A stretch of DNA of 64,000 nucleotides, taken from contig NZ_JAAABI010000003.1 of assembly GCF_009903685.1 (NCBI RefSeq), positions 255,135 to 319,134 of the forward strand. The letters run 5' to 3'. Shown here in pieces: positions 16,605-25,637 of the stretch (positions within the stretch are counted from its first letter, which is position 1; each line of letters begins with the position of its first letter). Source of the DNA: Flagellimonas ochracea. Its GTDB lineage: Bacteria; Bacteroidota; Bacteroidia; Flavobacteriales; Flavobacteriaceae. A model generated the notes under the pieces. The model was not told where the DNA came from. It ran no database searches and saw only the letters and a list, made by a program, of their open reading frames with translations. The translations under genes were made by a program, and so were the position numbers.

Positions 16605-17963
16605 ATGACACAGACCTCTAAAAATATAGCGATCATCGGTTCTGGATTGGTGGGTTCGCTTTTAGCCATTTATTTACGGAAATTAGGACATACGATTACT
16701 GTGTTTGATCGTAGGCCAGATATTAGGACCATTGAGTTTTCAGGAAGATCTATCAATTTGGCGATGAGCAATAGGGGATGGAAGTCGTTGCGCAAAGTGG
16801 GCTTGGAAGAACGCATCAAGGAAATTGCCATTCCTTTGGACAAAAGGGCCATGCATGTGAATGAGAAGCCTGTTTATTTCCAGAAATACGGAAAGGAAGG
16901 AGAGGCCATTTGGTCCATTTCCCGGGGAATACTCAACAAAAAAATGATTGATTTTGCGGAAGAGGCGGGTGCCAAATTCCGATTTAATGAGAAAGTTTGG
17001 GATGTTAGCTTGCCCGATGCGAAGATATTCACTGGAGAATCAGAAAAAAGTGAGTGGAAGGAATATCAATTTGACATTATTTTTGGCTGTGACGGAGCCT
17101 TTTCTAGGGTCAGGCACAAAATGCAACGAAGGAGTAGATTTGATTATTCCCAGGATTTTTTGGATGTCGGATATAAGGAGTTGACCATTCCGGCAAACCC
17201 CGATGGGACCCACAAATTGAACAAGAATTCGTTTCATATTTGGCCAAGGGGCAGGTTTATGCTCATAGCCATGCCCAATATCGATGGTAGCTTTACCTGT
17301 ACGCTCTTCCTTCCGTTTGAAGGAGAGGTCTCTTTTGAAAAAATCACCAATAAGGCCGAGGCAACGGGATTCTTCAAAACATATTTTCCAAATGTTAGGA
17401 AGGAAATCGAAAATTTGACCAGTGATTTTTTTAAAAACCCAACTAGTGCCATGGTCACTATGAAATGCTATCCGTGGACCTACTGGAACAAAGTGGCCTT
17501 GGTCGGGGATTCGGCGCATGCTATAGTACCCTTTTATGGACAAGGTATGAATGCAGGTTTTGAGGATATTTTTATGCTCAACCAACTTATGGAGACTCAT
17601 GGAGATGACTGGGACACCATATTTAAGCTATACCAAGAGCAACGTAAACCCAATGCAGATGCCATTGCAGAACTTAGCTACAGGAACTTTGTTGAGATGA
17701 GCAGTAAAACGGCTGACCCCAAATTTTTGCTTCAGAAGAAAATTGAAAAACGATTTGCACAAAGACATCCTGATAAATGGATACCGGTCTACAGTAGGGT
17801 GACATTTTCGGAGAGGCCTTATGCAGAGGCTTTGGCAATTGGTGATAGACAAGAAGAAATTATGCAGCAGATTATGCAAATGCCCAATATTGAGGAGCAA
17901 TGGGATTCTGAGGCAGTAGAGAAAAAATTATTGGGGCTTTTAAATAATATTGAAGGACATTAG
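16605..17963 (+). CDS. kmo: Kynurenine 3-monooxygenase
   Basis: 452 residues from the ATG at 16605. It hydroxylates L-kynurenine to 3-hydroxykynurenine using NADPH and FAD. The FAD fingerprint IAIIGSGLVGSLLAIYLRKL is followed by FDRRPDIR, the SGRSINLAMSNRG substrate-channel block specific for KMO, and the second FAD motif ALVGDSAHAIVPFYGQGMNA. The membrane-anchoring C-terminal helix of mitochondrial KMO is absent, as in other bacterial forms. With kynU it gives 3-hydroxyanthranilate. Dioxygenases for the steps before and after are not in the window. A small palindromic repeat begins right after its stop codon. Confidence 0.95.
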   Translation: MTQTSKNIAIIGSGLVGSLLAIYLRKLGHTITVFDRRPDIRTIEFSGRSINLAMSNRGWKSLRKVGLEERIKEIAIPLDKRAMHVNEKPVYFQKYGKEGEAIWSISRGILNKKMIDFAEEAGAKFRFNEKVWDVSLPDAKIFTGESEKSEWKEYQFDIIFGCDGAFSRVRHKMQRRSRFDYSQDFLDVGYKELTIPANPDGTHKLNKNSFHIWPRGRFMLIAMPNIDGSFTCTLFLPFEGEVSFEKITNKAEATGFFKTYFPNVRKEIENLTSDFFKNPTSAMVTMKCYPWTYWNKVALVGDSAHAIVPFYGQGMNAGFEDIFMLNQLMETHGDDWDTIFKLYQEQRKPNADAIAELSYRNFVEMSSKTADPKFLLQKKIEKRFAQRHPDKWIPVYSRVTFSERPYAEALAIGDRQEEIMQQIMQMPNIEEQWDSEAVEKKLLGLLNNIEGH

Positions 17964-17964
17964 A

Positions 17965-18010
17965 TTGTCATTTTGAAATGAGGCGCACAGCGACGATTGA
18001 GAAATGACAA
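17965..18010. repeat. Short dispersed palindromic repeat (REP/MITE-like) after kmo
   Basis: A 46-bp element bounded by TTGTCATTTT and GAAATGACAA, which are near-perfect inverted repeats. It begins two bases after the kmo stop codon. The ends match those of the other GTCATT..AATGAC elements in the trp operon, and the interior resembles the repeat embedded in trpF. Confidence 0.6.
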
Positions 18011-18071
18011 ATATTTCTGTTTTTTGTTTCCACAGCAGTATTTAAGTATAAGAGCAACTCTTTCGGTGTAT

Positions 18072-18458
18072 TTAACGCCCTTTCTTTTTCCGCATTTCCG
18101 ATTTTCGCATGGGCATACTGTCAACCAGCTCAAAAAGGGTATTGGGTTTCACTACGTAGGGATAACGAGCTTTTAGACCACCGTCTTTTCCTATGAGCAA
18201 AACCCCTTCAAAATTATTTCCAATATTGAAAACGGTGAGTTTTTGATCCGTTGGATATAATTTTAACATAAGCATATCTCGTTCTTTCAGCTCTATAGAA
18301 GTTTTTTCAAGGCATTGAATTTGTGATTTAACCAGACTGGACTCAAAATCAAAACTGACCAAAAGGACCAGTCTCTTTTTCCAACGATAATCGGATAGAT
18401 TTTGGGCATTCATGGGTATGACAACAAAAATTATAAGTATTAAAAATATTTTTCTCAT
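18072..18458 (-). CDS. DUF4174 domain protein, exported
   Basis: 128 residues with a signal peptide (ending MNAQ at about 19). The DUF4174 pattern is clear: LSDYRWKKRLVLLVSF at the start of the mature part, then GVLLIGKDGGLKARYP, and the terminal DSMPMRKSEMRKK. The domain has a thioredoxin-like outline without cysteines. Function is unknown. A near-consensus box (TATCTTTT on the minus strand) sits five bases before the ATG, so it probably has its own leaderless message. Confidence 0.88.
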   Translation of the reverse strand: MRKIFLILIIFVVIPMNAQNLSDYRWKKRLVLLVSFDFESSLVKSQIQCLEKTSIELKERDMLMLKLYPTDQKLTVFNIGNNFEGVLLIGKDGGLKARYPYVVKPNTLFELVDSMPMRKSEMRKKKGR

Positions 18459-18471
18459 TACATAAAAGATA

Positions 18472-18498
18472 CAAAAAAAGCCATCCGATCGGATGGCT
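18472..18498 (-). terminator. Terminator of the Nif3/coiled-coil operon
   Basis: A perfect 8-bp stem with GATC loop (18479-18486 with 18491-18498), followed on the minus strand by a run of seven T residues. It lies 22 bases after the stop codon at 18521. Confidence 0.88.
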
Positions 18499-18520
18499 CT
18501 TATACTTTTCGAAGACCAGT

Positions 18521-19300
18521 TTATAGTTTGGAAAACATTTTCTGCATTTTATCCTGTTCTTCCTCTGCCAACATGGGATCAACTAGAATTCTACCGCTAT
18601 GTTCGTCTGTAATTATTTTTTTGCGTGAAGCAATCTCAACTTGCACCTGGGGAGGAATAGTGAAGAAAGAACCTCCAGAAGCACCCCTTTCCACTGGAAC
18701 CACCGCCAAACCGTTCTTAACGTTATGGCGAATGCGCTTGTAGGCATTTACTAAGCGTTCTTCTATCTGTTGCTCAAATTCTTCTGATTTTTTAAGAAGT
18801 GCCTTTTCTTCTTTTTCGGTTTCGGCCAAAATGGCATCCAATTCCCCTTTCTTATGCTTTAGGTGTCCTTCTCTTTCGGTTAATTTTTCTTTGGTTTCAG
18901 TAATAACCTCTTTCTTTTGCTCAATCTGGGCTTTGAACTCCTTAATGTTTTTTTCAGCCAATTGAATTTCCAATTCTTGGAACTCCACCTCTTTGGTCAA
19001 CGAATTGAACTCACGGCTGTTTCTTACATTCTTTTGTTGTTCGGAGTATTTTTTAATAAGTGCTTTTGATTCCTCAATTAAGTTTTTCTTGGCTGCAATT
19101 TCGAAATTGATGGTCTCCACATCCGTCTTCAATTTGTCAATTCGGGTTTTAAGCCCCTGCACTTCATCTTCCAAGTCTTGCACTTCCAAGGGAAGTTCTC
19201 CTCTTACATTTCTAATTTCATCAACCCTGGAATCAATAAGTTGCAAATCATACAATGCTCTCAACTTTTGCTCTACAGTGCTTTCCTTTTTTTTCGCCAT
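18521..19300 (-). CDS. Coiled-coil protein of the C4-type zinc ribbon family, zinc ligands lost
   Basis: 259 residues. Residues about 8-180 are a long, highly charged coiled coil (many K, E, L heptads), and the C-terminus carries the conserved GGSFFTIPPQVQVEIASRKK followed by DEHSGRILVDP. In the parent family this last part is a C4 zinc ribbon (CxxCGRxL); here the cysteines are replaced (DEHSGRIL), so zinc binding is not expected. The gene follows nif3 after five bases, a pairing seen widely in Bacteroidota. Related proteins are thought to act in RNA or protein quality control, but function is not established. Confidence 0.88.
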   Translation of the reverse strand: MAKKKESTVEQKLRALYDLQLIDSRVDEIRNVRGELPLEVQDLEDEVQGLKTRIDKLKTDVETINFEIAAKKNLIEESKALIKKYSEQQKNVRNSREFNSLTKEVEFQELEIQLAEKNIKEFKAQIEQKKEVITETKEKLTEREGHLKHKKGELDAILAETEKEEKALLKKSEEFEQQIEERLVNAYKRIRHNVKNGLAVVPVERGASGGSFFTIPPQVQVEIASRKKIITDEHSGRILVDPMLAEEEQDKMQKMFSKL

Positions 19301-19305
19301 ATGTT

Positions 19306-20400
19306 TTATAAATACTTGATGGGATTTGTATTGCTCTCCGATAAAGAGATTGCAAAATTAGGAATTTTTTTTGTAAGATAATCAACCAATAAATCTTTAG
19401 TAAACTGCTCAGTTTCAAAATGCCCAATATCAGCAATCACAATATTTCCTTCAGCCTCAAAAAACTGATGGTATTTCACGTCTGCGGTAATGAATACGTC
19501 TGCTTTTGAGCTTTTGGCAGCTGCGATGGCGAAAGCTCCACTTCCCCCCAAAACAGCAACTCGTTTTACCTTTTTGCCCAACAATCTGGAGTGCCTGATG
19601 ATTCCAGCGTTCATTCTTGCCTTAACCTGATTCAAAAAGTCCGCTTCGTCCATTTCATTTTCAAGTGTGCCCACCATACCCATGCCCAGGTCTTGGTTGG
19701 TGTTTTCTAGGACCAAAACTTCATAGGCGACTTCTTCGTAAGGATGGGAGGTGAAGAGCGCGTTCAAAATATCTTGTTCTCTTTCAAAAGAAAAAATCAT
19801 ATTGATCTGTACTTCTTTTTCTAAGTGTACCGCGCCCACTTTTCCAACACTTGGATTAGCTTTTTCGCTGGCTTTAAAACTTCCTATGCCCTCCGTGCTG
19901 AAACTACAATTGCTATAATTTCCTAGCTCCCCTGCACCTGCATCAAAAAGGGCTTGTTTTACCTTTTCTGCTTCCACTAAGGGAGCATAAGTGGTCAGTT
20001 TTTTAATGGTTCGCTCTTTTGGAATGAGTATTTTAGGGTCTTTGATATCCAAAACCTCGCAAATCTTGGAGTTTACGCCGATCATACTGTTGTCCAGAGC
20101 GGTGTGCATGCTATAAATGGCTATGTTGTTCGCAATGGCCTTAATGACAACTCGTTCCACATAATTACTCCCCGTCAGCTTTTTGAGTCCCTTAAAGATG
20201 ATGGGGTGAAAGCTTACGATAAGATTGCATTTTTTTTCAATCGCCTCATCTACCACACTTTCGAGGGTGTCCAGGGTTACAAGTATTCCATTAACATGCA
20301 TGTTGGGGTCACCGACCAACAACCCAACGTTGTCAAAGCTCTCCGCATGGGCCAGGGGAGCCAGCTCTTCCCATAGTGCGCTTACTTCCTTTACAGTCAT
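19306..20400 (-). CDS. Nif3-like dinuclear metal-centre protein (YbgI/YqfO family)
   Basis: 364 residues. The metal-binding blocks are VSFHPIIFKGLKKLTG (about 63-78), YSMHTALDNSMIGVN (about 95-110) and the C-terminal IADIGHFETEQF. The length reflects the inserted PII-like domain in the middle (about 130-240, with KVGAVHLEKEVQINMIFSFE), as in B. subtilis YqfO. The family forms toroidal hexamers; it is often annotated as GTP cyclohydrolase type 2, but its true reaction is unsettled. It is first in the two-gene unit with the coiled-coil protein and divergent from lpxK. Confidence 0.92.
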   Translation of the reverse strand: MTVKEVSALWEELAPLAHAESFDNVGLLVGDPNMHVNGILVTLDTLESVVDEAIEKKCNLIVSFHPIIFKGLKKLTGSNYVERVVIKAIANNIAIYSMHTALDNSMIGVNSKICEVLDIKDPKILIPKERTIKKLTTYAPLVEAEKVKQALFDAGAGELGNYSNCSFSTEGIGSFKASEKANPSVGKVGAVHLEKEVQINMIFSFEREQDILNALFTSHPYEEVAYEVLVLENTNQDLGMGMVGTLENEMDEADFLNQVKARMNAGIIRHSRLLGKKVKRVAVLGGSGAFAIAAAKSSKADVFITADVKYHQFFEAEGNIVIADIGHFETEQFTKDLLVDYLTKKIPNFAISLSESNTNPIKYL

Positions 20401-20436
20401 CTATTATTTATTACCAGGGCTAAAGATAAAATATTA

Positions 20437-20444
20437 TAATTTCG
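20437..20444 (+). promoter_or_regulatory. Near-consensus -7 box of lpxK, adjacent to the start codon
   Basis: TAATTTCG (one mismatch to TAnnTTTG) ends four bases before the ATG at 20449, the same spacing as in tatA, the AraC gene and pyrE. Confidence 0.35.
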
Positions 20445-20448
20445 CGCC

Positions 20449-21450
20449 ATGCAACGATTACTTCGTTTATTGGCATTTCCCATTTCCATCATCTATGGAT
20501 TGGTCGTTCATATTAGAAATTTTTTGTTTGATTCGGGAGTACTTCGTTCAGTTACTTTTGACACTCCTTTGATTTGCGTTGGCAATCTCAGCGTCGGCGG
20601 CACGGGCAAAACCCCCATGATTGAATTTTTGGTTAGGATGTTGGGGGAAAACAAAGTTGCTATACTGAGTAGGGGTTACAAGCGTAAATCCAAAGGGTTT
20701 GTATTGGCAAAGTCCTATCATACAGTTCACGATTTAGGTGATGAACCGTTTCAGTTGTATCGGAAATTCCCAAACGTAATTGTTGCTGTTGATGCGGACA
20801 GACGTAACGGGATAACCCAACTAGAATCCAAGGTCCAACCAGATATTATTTTGTTGGATGATGCTTTTCAGCATAGACAAGTCAAGCCACGTTTTTCTAT
20901 CTTGTTGACTGCTTTTGATTCACTTTATGAGGATGATTGGTATCTGCCCACGGGGGATCTAAGGGATAGTAAACGGGAGGCCAGCCGAGCCGATTTGATT
21001 ATTGTGACCAAGTCTCCTGAGAACATATCAACGACCAAACGCAAGGAAATCACAAAAAAATTCAATCCAAAACCCCGCCAGAAAGTACTCTTTGCCCATC
21101 TGGCCTATGCTGAGGTGGTAAAGTCAAGTGGTTCCGAACAACTTCCTCTTTCTGCATTAAAGAATGCCAACATTGCTTTGGTAACTGGAATAGCACGTCC
21201 AGAACCTTTGGTAAAGTTTCTAAAGTCAAAGGGTCTGGATTTTAAACATTTTAAGTTTAGGGATCATCATGATTTTTCGGAAAGGGACATTGAATCCTTC
21301 AACAATTATGAAATAGTATTGACCACAGAAAAAGATTACGTTCGATTAATGGGCAGATTGCAAAACCTGTATTACTTGGAAATTGCGCATCGTTTTGATA
21401 CCGATAAGGACAGGGCAATCTTGGAAAGCAGTATTAAGGAAATACTCTAA
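20449..21450 (+). CDS. lpxK: Tetraacyldisaccharide 4'-kinase
   Basis: 333 residues. LpxK phosphorylates the lipid A disaccharide precursor at the 4' position on the inner face of the cytoplasmic membrane. An N-terminal membrane-associating helix (residues 8-26) precedes the P-loop VGNLSVGGTGKTP at 44-56, then DDAFQHRQVKPRFSILL and TTEKDYVRL near the C-terminus, all standard for LpxK. Its stop codon overlaps the convergent histidine kinase gene by four bases. Confidence 0.95.
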   Translation: MQRLLRLLAFPISIIYGLVVHIRNFLFDSGVLRSVTFDTPLICVGNLSVGGTGKTPMIEFLVRMLGENKVAILSRGYKRKSKGFVLAKSYHTVHDLGDEPFQLYRKFPNVIVAVDADRRNGITQLESKVQPDIILLDDAFQHRQVKPRFSILLTAFDSLYEDDWYLPTGDLRDSKREASRADLIIVTKSPENISTTKRKEITKKFNPKPRQKVLFAHLAYAEVVKSSGSEQLPLSALKNANIALVTGIARPEPLVKFLKSKGLDFKHFKFRDHHDFSERDIESFNNYEIVLTTEKDYVRLMGRLQNLYYLEIAHRFDTDKDRAILESSIKEIL

Positions 21451-23672
21451 ACCGAACCTTCCATTTTTTTTCTGAAGATATTCTCCCCGATTTTTTGATA
21501 AAAGACTTCGGGTTTGAAGGGTTTGGTTACCACATCATTACAGCCAGCCTGATAGAAGCTGTCCAAGCTATCATCCAAAGAAATGGCCGTTAATGCGATA
21601 ATGGGAATATCTTGGTCGAACTTGCGTATCTGGCGGGTAGCTTCCTCACCGCTTATCCCTGGCATGTGTATATCCATTAAAATGGCATCGTAGGTATTGG
21701 TCTTGGCCAGGTCAATGGCTTCGTTGCCATTGTTGGCAATATCGCAGGTAATTTCCTTTTTGGTAAGCATTTTCTTGGTGATTACCTGATTGATCTTGTT
21801 ATCCTCCACTACCAATACATGCAGACCCTTAAACTCAAATTCCTCAGGATTTAGTTCAAAGGCAACTTCTTCTTCTTGAGCATCGGCATCACATTTTAAA
21901 TCCAACTCAAAGAAAAATGAGCTTCCTTCTCCCAGTTCGCTTTCCAGATGGATGGTACTACCAAAGATTCCCAATAAGCTTTTTACGATGGTAAGACCAA
22001 GGCCCGTTCCACCATACTCACGGTTAATCTGTATGGAGCCTTGTTCAAAACTATCGAAGATATTTTTCTGTTGATCTTCAGAGATTCCGATACCATTATC
22101 TTTTACCTCAAAGTATAGTTTTACTTGGTCTTCTTTCTTGTCCAACATTTTGGCAATGACCTCGACCTTTCCATTTTTTGTGAACTTAAGTGCGTTCCCA
22201 ACAAGATTCATGAATATTTGTGAAATCTTTATTGGGTCTCCCAATAGATGCTGGGGAATATTGGGGTCATAATCCAATATGAGCTTGGTTTTGTTCTCGT
22301 TCGCATTTTGCTGCAAAGAATCTACTACATCGGTGAGTACCTTGTGCAATTTAAACTCAACACTAAGCGGCTCTAGTTTGTCGGCATCAATTTTGTTGAT
22401 TTGGAGAATATCATTAATGAAGTTCAGCAAGTATTCTCCAGAGAATTTTAGGGATTTAAGATGTTCTTTTTGGTGTTCAGCCGGATTCTCTTCCAATAAC
22501 AAGTGGGTCAGTCCAGTAACAGCATACAACGGAGTTCTCAATTCGTGGGTTACCGTGGACAAAAAGTTGGTTTTGGCTTCCATGGCTGATACTGCGGAAT
22601 CCCTTGCCAACTCCAATTCCTTATTTTTAGTGTATAATAAATCGTTGGTCTTAAGCTTTATCTGATTGTTTCTAAAGAGTGAAACAGCCAACAGGGAAAT
22701 TATGGTTAGAAAAGCTGAAGTGAGTATGGCCGTGATTTCTGAACGGTTCTTGGATTCGCTCAACTCCTCATTTCTGGCCGTGAGCTTGTTTATTTCGTTC
22801 ATTTGATGCTCAAATCGTATTCGATCAGCTGTTTTGGCCTCAAGTTTGGTTTTTTCAATATTAAAAATGGAATCTTTTATTTTCTCGAGAGCCTTTATGT
22901 AAAACAAAGATTGGTCGTAACTGCCTGTTTTTTCATAGATTATTGAAAGCTGTTCGTTGGCGGTTCTTATCTGTTTTGCAAATCCATGTTTTTGTGCCAA
23001 TTCAAGGGCCGCCTTGGAATGGATGATGCCCTCGTCCAAATCACCAAGGCCTAGACTGATTTTGGCTAATTGTATATTGGCCCGTGTAGCAAGGTAGGGC
23101 CGTTCCTTATCATCTGAGTTCACGATAAGTGCATGAAGGTTTTTTATCGCGTCTTCATACTTTTCAATATTGGTATAGATGTAGGCTTCCAAAAGCAATA
23201 TGTTGTTGCTCAGATTCCTGTTATTGCTCAGCATCCTTGATTCTTCCAAGGCCTTTAACGATTGAAAATTGTTGCCTTCATCAAAGCGTAGAGCGGCATC
23301 TAGATAAAGGTGGAAAGCCTGACCGTAGGAATATGAGATATCCTTCAACAGAATACTGGCCCGATCCCAATAAAAGATTGCCGTTTCCCTGTCACCTTCT
23401 TCCAGAAACAATCTGGCATATTGATGATAGGTGTCCAATAATAATTTGGCATCTTCACTGTCTTCGGCAATTTCAGCAGCTTCATCCAATTTTTCCAAGG
23501 CCTTATCAATCTTGTTTTGATGCCTGTACTCGGTAAATTCGTCAAAAATGGACTGCGCCTTTGCTGTGGTATTGATATTGTTTTGACCAAAGGAAATTTG
23601 TATGCATGCTAACATGCACAGTAGAAACGGTGCAAGGGCACCTATACTTTTGTGTGGTAAACTTGAGGTCAA
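21447..23672 (-). CDS. Hybrid sensor histidine kinase with TPR sensor and receiver domain
   Basis: 741 residues. Signal peptide (to about 29), a periplasmic TPR-like helical sensor (about 35-300), one membrane helix (about 312-333), HisKA with the phospho-His376 in STVTHELRTPLY, HATPase_c with N493 (LVGNALKF) and D525 (DNGIG), and a C-terminal receiver with phospho-acceptor D667 (ILMDIHMPG) and K717. No output domain follows, so the phosphate must be passed on to another protein. The start codon overlaps the stop of gapA (ATGA), which ties kinase synthesis to a glycolytic gene. The stimulus is unknown. Confidence 0.93.
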   Translation of the reverse strand: MTSSLPHKSIGALAPFLLCMLACIQISFGQNNINTTAKAQSIFDEFTEYRHQNKIDKALEKLDEAAEIAEDSEDAKLLLDTYHQYARLFLEEGDRETAIFYWDRASILLKDISYSYGQAFHLYLDAALRFDEGNNFQSLKALEESRMLSNNRNLSNNILLLEAYIYTNIEKYEDAIKNLHALIVNSDDKERPYLATRANIQLAKISLGLGDLDEGIIHSKAALELAQKHGFAKQIRTANEQLSIIYEKTGSYDQSLFYIKALEKIKDSIFNIEKTKLEAKTADRIRFEHQMNEINKLTARNEELSESKNRSEITAILTSAFLTIISLLAVSLFRNNQIKLKTNDLLYTKNKELELARDSAVSAMEAKTNFLSTVTHELRTPLYAVTGLTHLLLEENPAEHQKEHLKSLKFSGEYLLNFINDILQINKIDADKLEPLSVEFKLHKVLTDVVDSLQQNANENKTKLILDYDPNIPQHLLGDPIKISQIFMNLVGNALKFTKNGKVEVIAKMLDKKEDQVKLYFEVKDNGIGISEDQQKNIFDSFEQGSIQINREYGGTGLGLTIVKSLLGIFGSTIHLESELGEGSSFFFELDLKCDADAQEEEVAFELNPEEFEFKGLHVLVVEDNKINQVITKKMLTKKEITCDIANNGNEAIDLAKTNTYDAILMDIHMPGISGEEATRQIRKFDQDIPIIALTAISLDDSLDSFYQAGCNDVVTKPFKPEVFYQKIGENIFRKKMEGSV

Positions 23673-24679
23673 ATGTATTTTTTCTTTATAAGCAAAGCCA
23701 TTAAATCAACTATTCTGGAACAATAACCAGTTTCATTGTCGTACCAACCGATGACTTTTACCATTTTTCCAATAACGGAGGTCATCAAAGAATCAAACGT
23801 ACAAGAATGACAACTATTGTTTATATCAATGGAAACAATGGGGTCTTCCGTGTAGTTTAAGATTTTTTCCAGTTGATTTTCAGCGTAATGCTTAAAGGTA
23901 GCGTTTATTTCCTCAATCGAGGTCTCTTTCTTAACGTTGAAGGTAATATCGGTCAATGATCCGTTGGGTACTGGTACTCGAATGCCACATCCTCCAATTA
24001 CTTGTGATAAATCGGGAAAAATTTTGGTCAGGGCCTTGGCTGCTCCCGTGGTTGTAGGAATTATGGATTGTGTTGCCGCCCTGGCCCTTCGTAAATCACG
24101 ATGCGGTGCATCATGCAGGCGTTGGTCTGCAGTAAAGGAATGTATGGTGGTAATGTAGGCTTGTTCAATGCCACACAGTTCGTTGATTACTTTTATCATT
24201 GGAGCGGCATTGTTGGTAGTACATGAGGCGTTGGAGATGATGGTATCGCTTGCTTCAATGCTTTCTTCATTTACGCCCAATACCACCATTTTAATGGATT
24301 CATCCTCTGGTGGAACCGAGAGTATTACTTTTTTACTTCCATTTTTGAGGTGGTATTCCAAATCCTCACTTTTTTTGAACTTTCCAGTGGCCTCCACGAC
24401 AATTTCCACCTGAAAATCTTCCCAATCAATTTGTTTTGGGTGGCTATGATTGGTTACGTTAATTTTTTGCCCGTCCACCACTATGGCATCGGTTTCTGCG
24501 CTAATCGATGCACCAAATGGGCCATGTATGCTGTCATATTTTAAAAGGTGTGCCAAGGTTTTGGCATCGGCGAGGTCGTTAATCAGAACAACGGAAATAT
24601 GGGGATGTCCATGAAGTAGCTTAAAAAGCGTTCTTCCGATACGACCAAACCCGTTTATTCCAATATTGATTTTTTTCAT
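23669..24679 (-). CDS. gap: Type I glyceraldehyde-3-phosphate dehydrogenase
   Basis: 336 residues with the N-terminal NAD-binding motif INGFGRIGRTLFKLL, catalytic Cys153 in SNASCTTNNAAPM, and the C-terminal GWYDNETGYCSRIVDL. It oxidises glyceraldehyde 3-phosphate to 1,3-bisphosphoglycerate. It starts 21 bases after lipA and overlaps the histidine kinase start by four bases, so lipA-gap-kinase is probably one transcript. The segment ILSVPPEDESIKMVV deviates from the usual ISAPA wording, and flavobacteria often carry two gap genes; this may be the second, gluconeogenic or NADP-preferring one, which sequence alone does not settle. Confidence 0.93.
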   Translation of the reverse strand: MKKINIGINGFGRIGRTLFKLLHGHPHISVVLINDLADAKTLAHLLKYDSIHGPFGASISAETDAIVVDGQKINVTNHSHPKQIDWEDFQVEIVVEATGKFKKSEDLEYHLKNGSKKVILSVPPEDESIKMVVLGVNEESIEASDTIISNASCTTNNAAPMIKVINELCGIEQAYITTIHSFTADQRLHDAPHRDLRRARAATQSIIPTTTGAAKALTKIFPDLSQVIGGCGIRVPVPNGSLTDITFNVKKETSIEEINATFKHYAENQLEKILNYTEDPIVSIDINNSCHSCTFDSLMTSVIGKMVKVIGWYDNETGYCSRIVDLMALLIKKKYI

Positions 24680-24700
24680 TTCTTGGCAATCGGTATGTTC

Positions 24701-25576
24701 CTAGTGGATATGTTTGTGGGCTTTGTACGAAGAACGTACCAAAGCACCACTTTCCACATGCCTAAATCCCATTTTTAGCCCAATTTCCTCGTATTTTTTA
24801 AACTGCTCGGGCAGGATAAACTGCTTGACAGGAAGGTGCTTTTTGGAGGGTTGTAGATATTGACCTATGGTTACCACGTCAACATTTACACTTCTTAAAT
24901 CTTCCATAGTGGCGATAACTTCTTCTTCTTGTTCGCCCAATCCCAGCATTATTCCAGATTTTGTTCTGTTAGCGCCATTTTTCTTTAAATAGTCCAAAAC
25001 GCCCAAGCTACGGTCGTACTTAGCCTGTATGCGAACTTCTCGGGTAAGTCTTCTTACCGTTTCCATGTTGTGTGAAATAACTTCGGGAGCCACCTGTAAA
25101 ATCCGGTCTAAATGGGTTTCTATTCCTTGAAAATCGGGAATTAAGGTTTCCAAAGTGGTTTCTGGGTTCATGCGTCGCACCGCTTTCACGGTTTCGGCCC
25201 AGATAATCGACCCCATGTCCTTCAAGTCGTCCCTATCTACCGAAGTAAGTACGGCATGTTTAATACCCATTATTTTGATGGAGCGAGCCACTTTTTCAGG
25301 CTCTGCCCAATCCACATTTTCTGGTCTTCCGGTTCTTACACCGCAAAATCCGCAGGAACGGGTACAAATGTTTCCCAGAATCATAAAGGTGGCGGTCCCT
25401 TCTCCCCAGCATTCTCCCATATTGGGACAGCTACCAGAGGTACAAATGGTGTGGAGGTCATATTTTTCCACCAATCCCCTAAGCTGGGTGTATTTTTTTC
25501 CTGTTGGAAGCTTGACCCGTAACCATTTTGGTTTTCCTTTGGGTGGTATAACGTTTTCTGCTACACTGGTGCTCAT
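24701..25576 (-). CDS. lipA: Lipoyl synthase
   Basis: 291 residues. Radical SAM enzyme that inserts two sulfurs into the protein-bound octanoyl group. The auxiliary cluster cysteines are C45, C50 and C56 ([13 protein letters not shown]), and the SAM cluster cysteines are C71, C75 and C78 (CTRSCGFC). The C-terminal RSSYKAHKH completes the RSSY element that donates a serine ligand. It has its own -7 box in the 61-base gap after the sigma factor gene and is followed closely by gap. Confidence 0.96.
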   Translation of the reverse strand: MSTSVAENVIPPKGKPKWLRVKLPTGKKYTQLRGLVEKYDLHTICTSGSCPNMGECWGEGTATFMILGNICTRSCGFCGVRTGRPENVDWAEPEKVARSIKIMGIKHAVLTSVDRDDLKDMGSIIWAETVKAVRRMNPETTLETLIPDFQGIETHLDRILQVAPEVISHNMETVRRLTREVRIQAKYDRSLGVLDYLKKNGANRTKSGIMLGLGEQEEEVIATMEDLRSVNVDVVTIGQYLQPSKKHLPVKQFILPEQFKKYEEIGLKMGFRHVESGALVRSSYKAHKHIH

Positions 25577-25593
25577 AAACTCAATTTGGTTTG

Positions 25594-25601
25594 CAAAGAT
25601 A
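25594..25601 (-). promoter_or_regulatory. -7 box of lipA
   Basis: Minus strand TATCTTTG, exact consensus, 17 bases before the ATG at 25576. Confidence 0.45.
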
Positions 25602-25637
25602 AGAAACTGGCAAGGAAAGTTGGGGTTTGAAGCAGGG

